Assembly: GCA_016490735.1 (NCBI GenBank)
Contig: JAEMWC010000126.1
Span: forward strand, 910,001 to 974,000
Direction of reading: 5' to 3'
DNA from: Pachyseris speciosa
Taxonomy: Eukaryota; Cnidaria; Anthozoa; Scleractinia; Pachyseridae
Length of the DNA: 64,000 nt
In this document: one piece after another, positions 24,401 to 34,500 of the stretch
How positions within the stretch are numbered: the first letter of the stretch is position 1
Layout: each line of letters begins with the position of its first letter
The notes under the pieces: generated by a model
What the model was told of the DNA's origin: nothing
Seen by the model: only the letters and a program-made list of their open reading frames with translations
Databases searched by the model: none
Program-made: the position numbers and the translations under genes

Positions 24401-27400
24401 ACAAAAATGTACTACCTCTTAATGGATAAATCCATGGAGTGGACACAGGGAAACACGGCAGTCTAATTAAAAACATCTGGAGGTAAGTTCAAAAATGGTA
24501 AAAACCGTCGTCATTTTAAGACCCAGGCAAGACGCGGGAAGCCCGAGTTAAAAAATAATATCGAAAATAGAAGCTGAAAGCTGGGTAATCTGAGCTCTAT
24601 TGATTAAGTAAGTAATGGTCCTGCAGGGACAGACAACACATGCATTGCTTTCTGTTTTTCACATTCAGTCCTCATGGAAGGTAACTGATGATATTAAAAG
24701 ATGTCAACTGATATACTGCTTTTAATTGGCACTATAGGTGATGAAACAGCCTTGGCCAGGCATGGCCAGAACAATCTATGGCAACCATGAGAGATTTGAG
24801 CGAGTCTACTTTTCCAAGTTTCCTGGTTACTATACTACTGGAGATGGTGAGAGGACTCATCATTTCTCAAAATTAAAGTACATCTAACCCCAAACTACTT
24901 TTTCCACTAGAATAGAACTTTCTACCTGTTCCATAAAAAAATAAGCCTTTATTTCAAGTTTAGACTCTTTTATAGGCTTCAAAACTTACGATAAACTAAA
25001 GATCATTTGGTACATGCCCGAGTCCCGAGTCAGAAGGGGCGTCAGTCTTTTCCTGATTTGACATCACAAACTGCTTTGCATCATGTTTACAAAGACTTAC
25101 CGTGATGCAAATCAGTTTGTGACATTAGATCAGGAATAAACCCATACCCCATACTAGCTGAGTTGTGGGATAGATGATAGCAATATTTCATAACTTTTAC
25201 AGCCTATAAAAAGTCAAGATGTGGTTTTGAAAGGTGCAAAAAGTCGCAGTTTGTTTCGAACACGTACAAAGATTTATTTTTATTAGCAAAAAAATACATA
25301 TTTTTGGGGTTAGGTGCACATAAATATTCCACCACAGGTGTACTATGACAAAAGTGGTACAGGAAATGCCAATTTGGATTCACACTTGGCAAAATTGATT
25401 TCAAAAATTTGATTAATCTCATGTAAGCATATTTATGTTTTTTTTTTATTATGTTAATAGCTTGTGTCTCTGATAGTGTTTGTTTTTTAATTTTACTCAT
25501 AAAAATGCAAGTTCAGTCATAAAGGGCACAGCCCCCCCCCCCCCCCCCTCCCTAGAAAAAAATATATTACCAGCTGTGAATTAACAAGCATTCCAATTTA
25601 TAACTTTATTAATTACCTTATCAGGGTTTTATTTTTATGCAGGCGACAGGCAATTTTCGCCACCAGTGAACAACAAATTTTCCTGCAAATCTGTCTTCTG
25701 CAGCAAAAAGATGTGAGAGGGATATTTAATTTTTTGGTGATTTCTCTGCCTATTGGCCATTCTTTGACTCCAGCTCTATTTGAAAAGGAAAACCTAGGCT
25801 CGATTGCCAATTCATGTCTTTAAATTTTTGCCTTGTTAATTGCATAACTGAATTTCCCCCTCCCCATGTTTCTCATCATAGGATGCAAGCGTGACAGTAA
25901 TGGTTACTACTGGATCACTGGTAGAACTGATGACTGCATGAATGTGTCAGGCCACTTGCTGAGCACTGCACAAATTGAGAGTGCACTGGTGGAGCATGAT
26001 GCAGTTACTGAGGCTGCTGTTGTAAGTCTTAATTATCATATCTCTCACTTAATACGCGCGCTGTGATTGGTCAATTTTTGGGACATATTGTACAGTACGG
26101 CTGCGCCGAACACCCCTGTAAAGAAATTCAAGCTCACAGCGCTTTTTCACCTCAAGGAGGTCAATAATTTTTATTGTTTATTGTTACGGATCCTCGTTTT
26201 CCCCTATTAATTCATGACCCCACACTTTGCGCTTGGGCCATAAATCAACGGGAAAAATATCGGTCCGTAACTTACAGTACGGACCTCAAACTTGGTTAGT
26301 AAGAGGTATTCTGATCCATGGGGCTTTGTTTGACTGTAATAATCCCCCTTGATTAAATGAAGAGTCGTAAAGCCTTTCATCTGCAGGGTAACCACTTTAT
26401 TGGATCGAGAAATCCAACATTAACGCGGTGAAACAAGAAAGCTTTTGCCGGTGAAAACGAACTAGCAAAAATGCAATCACACGTAGCAAGAGTAATCTGA
26501 CACTGTTCTAAAAAATAAAGAACAAAGAAAGCTTGTGCAACGCCCATGAAAAGCGTGACAGAACACTCCTCACCTGGTATTAAAATAATACCACTGATAA
26601 AAAAAAAGAGCGAAAAAACTGGAAGATGAAATGCTAATTAATTTGCTAAGTTTGTATGAGTCCTCAGCACAGAGCTGATCTAGTTCATCCAACATTTGTC
26701 TTCATCTTCTCAAAGTCCTTTTCACTTCTAAGTAGTATGACTTCAGTCACTGGTCGGGTGTAGCACCTCCTTGAACCATCCTTGGCTGTCTGCAGTTCGA
26801 CCTTGCATACTTTAACGTCTGGACTGCTGTGGGCCTTGGTGATTCGGGCAAGGGGCCAGCTGTTCCTGGGTAGTTCCTTACAGCGAAGGAGAACTAGGTC
26901 TCCTTCTCCCAAGTTGGTGGTCTCTTGCTGCCACTTCCTTCTCGGTTGAAGTGTTGGCAAGTATTCCTTTTGCCACCTTGATCAGAATATGTTGGCCAGA
27001 TGCTGCACCTGTCTCCACTGCTTGCTGTTTAGATACTTAGTAGTGAAATTTCCGGGAGCTGCTTTCAAGCCTTGGGATTTCTGTGTGAGTAGGGTGGCCA
27101 GCGTTAGTATCTCGGGCATGCCTGGATCAGATGGCACAGGGGTCAGAGGTCTGGCATGTACTATTGCAGTAACTTCTGCCATGAGTGTGGAGAGCACTTC
27201 ATGAGTGAGAACTTTAGGTTGTAAGGATAAGGATTCGTCTGACCACTCCAATCATTCTTTCCCAGACCCCTCCTGCATGGGATGCATGGGGGGCATTGAA
27301 AATCCAGTCGCAGCCTTCTGAGGCTAGATAGGTATGGATGGCGTCCTCGTCCATTTCCTTGACAGCAGCCTGAAGCTCATTTCGTGCCCCAACAAAGTTG

Positions 27401-30400
27401 CTGCCACAGTCAGAGCAGAGCTGTAAGGTCGGTCCACATATGGCCAAGAATCTGCGTAGTGCATTTATGAAGCTCGACGTGTCTGGGGACTCTATCAACT
27501 CTATGTGGATGGCTCTTATGGCCATGCAAGAAAACAGCACAGCCCAGCGTTTACTGTTGGCAGCTCCTCCCCTTGTTCATCTGGTACTCACCATCCAAGG
27601 CCCAAAGACATCCAAGCCTACATAGGTGAATGGTGGAGCAGGAGTAAGGTGGTCGCTGGGTAAATCGGCCATTTTCTGGCTCTGCTGCACTCCCCTCAGC
27701 TTCTTGCACTTTATACACTTGCTAATGACACTGTTGACGGCTCGTTTGCCACCGACTACCCAGAACCTGCTTCTCCGGAGCGAGCTGAGAGTGAAAAGTC
27801 GTCCTTGGTGCTTCACTTTGTCGTGGCAATACCTTATCAGTAGGGTAGTGACATGATGCGAGCCAGGCAGGATCAAGGGATGGCGTTCCTCATAGGTTAG
27901 GTGTGCCCGTTTGAGTCAACCACCCACTCGTAGGAGTCCATCGTTGTCTAAGATGGGGCTTAGCTTGAGAAGTGGGCTGTTCTTTGACAGTCTTCCTGAG
28001 GTCTGAAGGCAGTTATTTTGATCCTGATAGGCCTCATACTGGACGTTTTGGATGATCACAGATTGAGCTTGATGGGGGCAGGTAGCACTGCTCTTGGGCT
28101 CGCCGTGGCACCATTGGATTTGGTAGAAGTCCTTTGATGATAACTCTGTGATAATGAGATGAGCCTTCCAATTGCTTTTACAAGACATCCCCACTGCGAG
28201 AATTTTGAGAAACGCCTGGTGCCTAGAAATTTGTTTTGCAGGATTTTCGTTGCCAGGGGCTTCACTACAGGGCAAATTTCAGGATCGTCTTGAGCTGTCT
28301 CCGAGGGTTCATATGGGGTGTCGGTGTTGGCCAATCCATCCTGCCTGAAAAGGAACTCGGGACCAGTATGCCACATGCTGGTCTCTAAATTCTGTGCATC
28401 GACAGATCTTGTGGCCAGATCAGCAGGATTTTGAACGGTACGTAGTAGTGCCATTGTTGCGGAGTCGATGATCTCCAGATTCACTCAACCCAGTTGCTAA
28501 CGTAGATGTAGCATCGCCGACTCTCGTTGCTAATGTAGCCAAGCACCACCCTGCTGTCTGAGTAGTATGCAATAGTATCAGGTTCTAGGTCCAGCTCGGT
28601 AGTAACCAACTCTGTAATCCCAACCCCGAGCACGGCTGCACATAGCTCAAGACAGGGAACTGTTGTAGCATGGGCAGGTGCAAGCTTTGCTTTACCAAGG
28701 ACGAAAGAAACACCGTCATGTCCATCGCTCTGTGTGGTCTTCAGGTACGTGACGGCACCGATGGCATCATTGGACGCGTCGCAAAATGTGTGGAGCTCTC
28801 TGCACCTGGCTTCTTTAAACGGACCATCTGTGTAGCAACGAGGGACTTTCAGCAGATTGAGGGCTTGGAGCATTCTGCACCACGATTCCCATTCTGATCT
28901 TTGTTCTTCTGGCAATGGCTTGTCCCAATCTCCTGGCTGAAGATTACTGAGGTGAGCCATCATGGCTCGAAGAAGGAACTTGCCTTTGATGATGACTGGA
29001 GCAGCAAGTCCGAAGGGGTCGTACAAACTGTTGATGATGGACCGTGCACCCCGCCTAGTGAATGGTCTTTCTTCCAGGGAGACCTTGAAGGTGAATGAAT
29101 CTGTTAAGAGGTCCCAGAGTACACCCAAAGATCGCTGAACTGGAATTGTATCCATTGAGAAGTCCAGGTCGCGAAGTTCAGAAGCTATGTCTTCACTTGG
29201 GAAGGCTTTAGTTACTTCTGGGTGGTTAGATGCTATTTTGTGCAACCGTAGGTTGGAGGTCACCAACATGGCTTGTGTGCGTCTTAGTAGGTCGATTGCT
29301 TGTTCAGGTTCGGCAACGGACCTTGAATCCATCGTCGACGTAGAAGTTCTTGTGCACGAATTCCCTTGCATCTGAGCCAAATACTGATTGCTCGTCATCA
29401 GCTGTTCTCCAAAGATAGAAGGTTGCCACTGCAGGGGAGGATGTGTTTCCAAAGACATGAACCCTCATGCGATATTTGGTCAGCTTCCCTTCTGGATTGT
29501 TGCCTTCATACCAAAAGAACTGTAGGAGGTCTCGGTGTTGCTCCTGAACGAGCAAGGAGTGGAGCATTTGCTCAATATCTGCAATAAAGGCGACAGGGTC
29601 CTGGCGAGAGCGTACCAGGATTCCTAACAGGTTGTTGGTGAGGTCAGGTCCCGAGAAGAGCATCTTGTTTAGAGAGATCCCGTCGGTCTCAGCTGCGGAG
29701 TCGAAGACCACGCTAATTTTCCCGGGCTTCTGAGGGTGGTATACTCCAAAATGAGGCAGATACCAGCGCAGTGGGGATAAGGTTGGTTCCATTGTGGGTA
29801 CAGGCTCAGCGTGACCCTTGTCAAACAGCCTTTGCATAAACTCAAAGTAATGCTGTTTCATCAAGGGCTTCCTGTCTACCGTGCAGCAAGTAGACTTCAG
29901 ACACTTAAGGGCATCTTCTCGGTTGTTAGGGAGTTGCTTTGCAGCATCACGAAGTAGTAGGGGCGCTTCCCAGATGCCTGAACTGTTCCTAGTCGAGTTG
30001 TGGTTCATGATTTGGATAAAGGCCCTGTCTTCTTCCGAAGTGCCAGGTCTGTTATAATCTTAAGTGCAGAGGAAAACATTGTTTCCCAGTCCATCTTCAA
30101 ACCTTCCATTCAGGAAAGTTCCTTTCCTATGTGATCCATTTTGCGTTGGGAAGATTCGGGAGTCTGAAACTGGTTCGTGCTTGATGTAGAGCCGTTTGGT
30201 GAAAGGTTCCATAAATGAGGGTCGTCCATTGTCGAGTATTTGCGTTCTGTAGGTGGAGACCTCTCTGGGCTTGTGTGCCCCGTTTAAACGGGCGTGTCTG
30301 ATGACCACCCATCCCAGGTCGAGGCGTTGTCCCCACGGCGCATTCCTGGGTCCATTTCAACACTCGTGAACTTTATGTAGGGGTGGTGTGTCCCTGCAAA

Positions 30401-31497
30401 CAGGATCAGGATCCAGCTCAGGGATCTTTTCTGCAATAGGCCTCAGATGAGGGTGGGCTTTAGCAGCAGCTGGGGTTGGAATTTCTTCTCTGCTGTCAGG
30501 GATCGCCTCGCATTCTGTGAGCACAGGGAGTGGGTGGCTTTGGGTACCATCCAGAGACTCAATGATAAGGTTGTGGGCGCGTCTTCCTCTTGCTTGGATC
30601 ATTCCTGAAGTGTATGGGCTTGCTTCTCCGTTCATGTTAAGTAGATCAAACAGCTTCGGCCTGGCCAAGGAACAGTTACTTTGGTCGTCGACCTTTATCA
30701 TGCTTTCTGGATGGCCTTGTGGGTAGATGTTTGCTGGACATATCTTGGAACACGACTTTCCCCCGCTGGAGGTTCCGCACACCTCTGTACAACTTGCCAT
30801 GACATTAGTTGGCTCCTCGCCATTCTGTTGGGCATCTCTTGGGTCATTGTTCTGTTCCGCTAACCTGCTTGGGAGCCCTGCGTGGAGGGCTGCAAGGTGT
30901 TTGTCGCTCTGACACTCAGTACACTTAACTGAAGTTGTACAGTCCTTGGCCTGATGAGTGGATGAGGAGAGACAGTGGAAACAAATGCCGTGTTGGTTAA
31001 GAAGACTTCTTCTATCCACTATAGATTTAGCCCTGAAGACGCGGCACTTGCTGACGGGGTGGGATTTCTTGTGGATGAAACACCATCTGCTAGGGTCCCT
31101 GGGCGATGAACTTCCAGGTTCTAAATCTGGCACATTCGTCTTATTGACTGTGATGCCTCTATTGGCGTTTGGAGTCCTGGTTGGTCTAACTGGGTCCTAA
31201 CCAGGAAGGGATTTTTCTTATCTGGGGCTTCCATGGATAAGTATAGGTCATTTCGTTCCCGCGCAACTTCCTGGATGAAGTTGGAAAATTTGCTGAATGG
31301 GGGATAATCCACTTGATTATTGCACTTGTATCTGTAGGCGTGTCTCTGCCACCTCCCCTGAAGGTCGTCTGGGAGTTTGATGAGCAATGGGTGTAAGAAC
31401 GCTGGTTCGTCGAGGATCTTAAGTCTTGCAAGTCCGCCGTCCTGTTTGGCACATTGGAGCTCAAGGAGGAGATCCCCTAAAATTTGGTTTATCAACG

Positions 31498-31528
<31 letters not shown>

Positions 31529-34500
31529 GGATTCGATTAGCTGACGTTTCGAGCGTTAGCCCTTCGTCGGAGCGAATCGAGGAATTGTGGGTTGTGTATG
31601 GTTTATATACAGAAAATGGAGCTACGCTATTGGTGGTAACATGGTAACGTGAAAAACAGGACTAAATTAATTGAATGAAAAGCGCTCGTTGATACCGTGG
31701 GGATTAAGAGTGCCAATTTGAAAGATCAGTTTTTGCTCGAGATTTTTACGGCTTTCCGTGGTACCTTGATGTAGGGAAAGGCCGGAGATCGACATGTGTT
31801 GTTTACAATGGTTAGGGAGATTAAAATGCCGAGCGACAGGTTTGGATGCGTCTTTGTCATCTTTCTCAACATCACGAAGATGTTCTCGGAATCGGTCACC
31901 TAGTCGTCTTCCTGTTTCGCCGATGTATAACTTTTTGCATAATGTGCAGGTTATGCAATAAATAACATTTGCGGAGGTACACGTGAAACGATCAGTGATC
32001 TTAACAGATCGCTTAGGGCCCGATATTTTGTCAGTGTTTTGAATGAAAGGACAAGTTTTGCATCGCGAGCGCGCGCATTTAAAAGTGCCAGGTTGTTCAG
32101 TTGTTTTGAAAGCGCTTTTAACTAGAAAGTTACCTACATTTTTGTCGCGTTTGAATGAAATCAGCGGTGGTTCCGAAAAGATTCTAGCAGTTTCTGGATC
32201 ATTTTGCAGGAGATCCCCTAGTTCTTGTAACCCTTTGTTGTCTTTTGCAGCCACCTTTGGAAATGTTGTTAGCTTGTCCAAGCGTACTTGGGTAACCACC
32301 GCATCTGATCCAAAACGTTCACTTAACTTCTTCCATGCTACTTCTAATCCCTCAGCTGGGTTCTGACTGTAGGCGTTTCGCAATCGCCGGACAAGTTTCT
32401 TGGAATCGTTGGTGGTATACTCAATGATGAGGGCCAGCTCTTCGCTTGCAGTGATGTCAACACCCCTGGTCATATTCGCCTTCCACGTGTGGTATTTTTC
32501 GGGACGGTTGTTAAACTTGTCGATCTTGTTTGAGATAAGTTCTCTTCGAGCCATAAACTGAATGATGGAGTCCAATTTGTCAGCTGGCTTTAGAGGCTGA
32601 AAACCCTGCGAGGGACTAAATGGTGTGGCTCTAGGGTCTGGGCTATTTTCCCTTTTTATTGGAAATTTAGACGGTGTGGAGTTGAGTAGGACGTGAGAAT
32701 ATTTATGAGTTCTTGGTTCATTCAATTGACTGTTTATGAACTCGCGCACGCGTTGACAGGGGTCTTCAAGAGGCATATCGAGCGGCTGATGGTCCTGGTC
32801 GAGCCCTAGTTCTTCGTCTATGGCCTTTGCTCGGGCGAGGGCCACGGCCACTTCCTACTTTAAACGAAGGGCTTCTAATGCGGCTTCTTGTTCGCGTTTC
32901 TTTCTCTCGAAGGCCAACTCTTCCTGCCTCCTTTTTTCGTTCTCTTGTTCCAGCTTAAGCGCTGACTGAGTTTGAAATTGGTTTATCTTCTTCTGCATTT
33001 CGACTTTCTTAAGCGCAGCGACCGCCTCCCCTCTAGCCAGAGCGCGTATCGCGTTAGAAGAAACCGATGATCTCGAAGCACTTGATCCGGAGCAGTTTGA
33101 TCCCAATTCCTTTATCAGGTCGTTTTTACGATCGATTCCTTCGTTGATAGCCGTTTGGACCACTTCCTTGCGCGTTTTCATCATCTGCTGCAGTCTTTGA
33201 CGCTCTTCTTGATGCTCTGGTGAACTTGCGTTCGCGGTATAATCCAACAGAGAAACCCACACCAACTGATATTCGTTAAAAATAGAGCGTACTTCTCCTA
33301 CGGCTTTACGAAGAGCTTCGATCGAATCTGGGCTTCCCTGAAGACGCGAAATAGCCTTGGCTGTACGTTCCCATAACTTCTCCAGCTTAACAGAATCCTC
33401 CTGAAACCTGTTTTCGATACGCTTGGCGCTAGGCTTTGGGCTGCGTGTCGGCCGCGTGAATTGCTCAACTTCTTTGGCGCCATTTTGCTCCCCGATATGA
33501 GCGGGCAAAGGTGAATCCTTTTCCTCTGGGATGCTCTCTTTCCCCGAAGCGCCCAGGCTAATCACTGGGAAAGGAGTCAGCTGAATTGAATCTCCACGTT
33601 TGTTGTCGGCGGGGCGGTTATATTCGCCGTCGCTTTGCTCGAGATCCATATCCACTGTGTAATTTGCTTGACCTCGTGCGGTTGCCAGGGAGAAATCTCT
33701 TGTTTCACTATTCTGATTCATGGGGCTTTGTTTGACTGTTTAATCACCCTTGATTAAATGAAGAGTCGTAAAGCCGTTCATCAGCAGTGTAACCACTTTA
33801 TTGGATCGAGAAATCCAACATTAACGCGGTGTAACAAGAAAGCTTTTGCCGGCGAAAATGAAGTAGCAAAAATGCAATCATACGTAGCTAGAGTAATCTG
33901 ACACTGTTCTAAAAATAAAGAACAAAGAAAGCTTGTGCAACGCCCATGAAAAGCGTGATAGAACAAGAGGTATAAACGTTTTAGATTCAAATCGTTGTTT
34001 GCCAGTGAACTTTACTTTCTGGATGTACATAGGGAGATTTTAATCGTGGAATTGAACTCAGCTGTGAGTTGTTTGCTTCATTTTCACAGGTGTCGTGTCC
34101 TCACAAAGAGAAAGGAGAAGGGATATACTGCTTCACCACACTGATGGAGGTAAAATGTTTTGTTAATATTAAATTAGCCATTTATCCTAGTTCATCCTGG
34201 CTTTGGATTGCATAGTGAAAGCCGATTAACCCTAATCCCAGATTTAAAATTAACCAAGGAGTCTATTTCTCTATCGAAAAACGTTGTTCAACGCTGATAT
34301 TCTGCATAATTTTAGATCAGAATCCTGAAAAGCAAAAAGCAGCAAAAGAAACTTTCATCCAAAAGTTAGAAACTGCAACCAAAGTTTGTAACGCTGATCC
34401 TGGATTAAGTTAACCGGCTTTTGAACAAGCAGGCCCTGGTGTCTTCCCTCTTAACACCTGACTCCTTCACTCCCCTCGTTTGAAAATATTATTTATTTCA

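Larger units (their letters stand above)
26302..33970 (-). mobile_element. BEL/Pao LTR retrotransposon, degenerate, antisense in ACSS2 intron 15
   Basis: LTRs at 26307-26565 and 33709-33965 flank gag, protease/RT, RNase H, integrase and a C-terminal domain, all on the minus strand in BEL/Pao order. The five-base word agagg lies just outside both LTRs (26302-26306 and 33966-33970), a typical BEL target duplication. The interior has several frameshifts, at least one in-frame stop in gag and a Penelope-like insertion, so it cannot encode a full polyprotein. LTR copies differ at several scattered sites, so insertion is not very recent. Confidence 0.9.
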
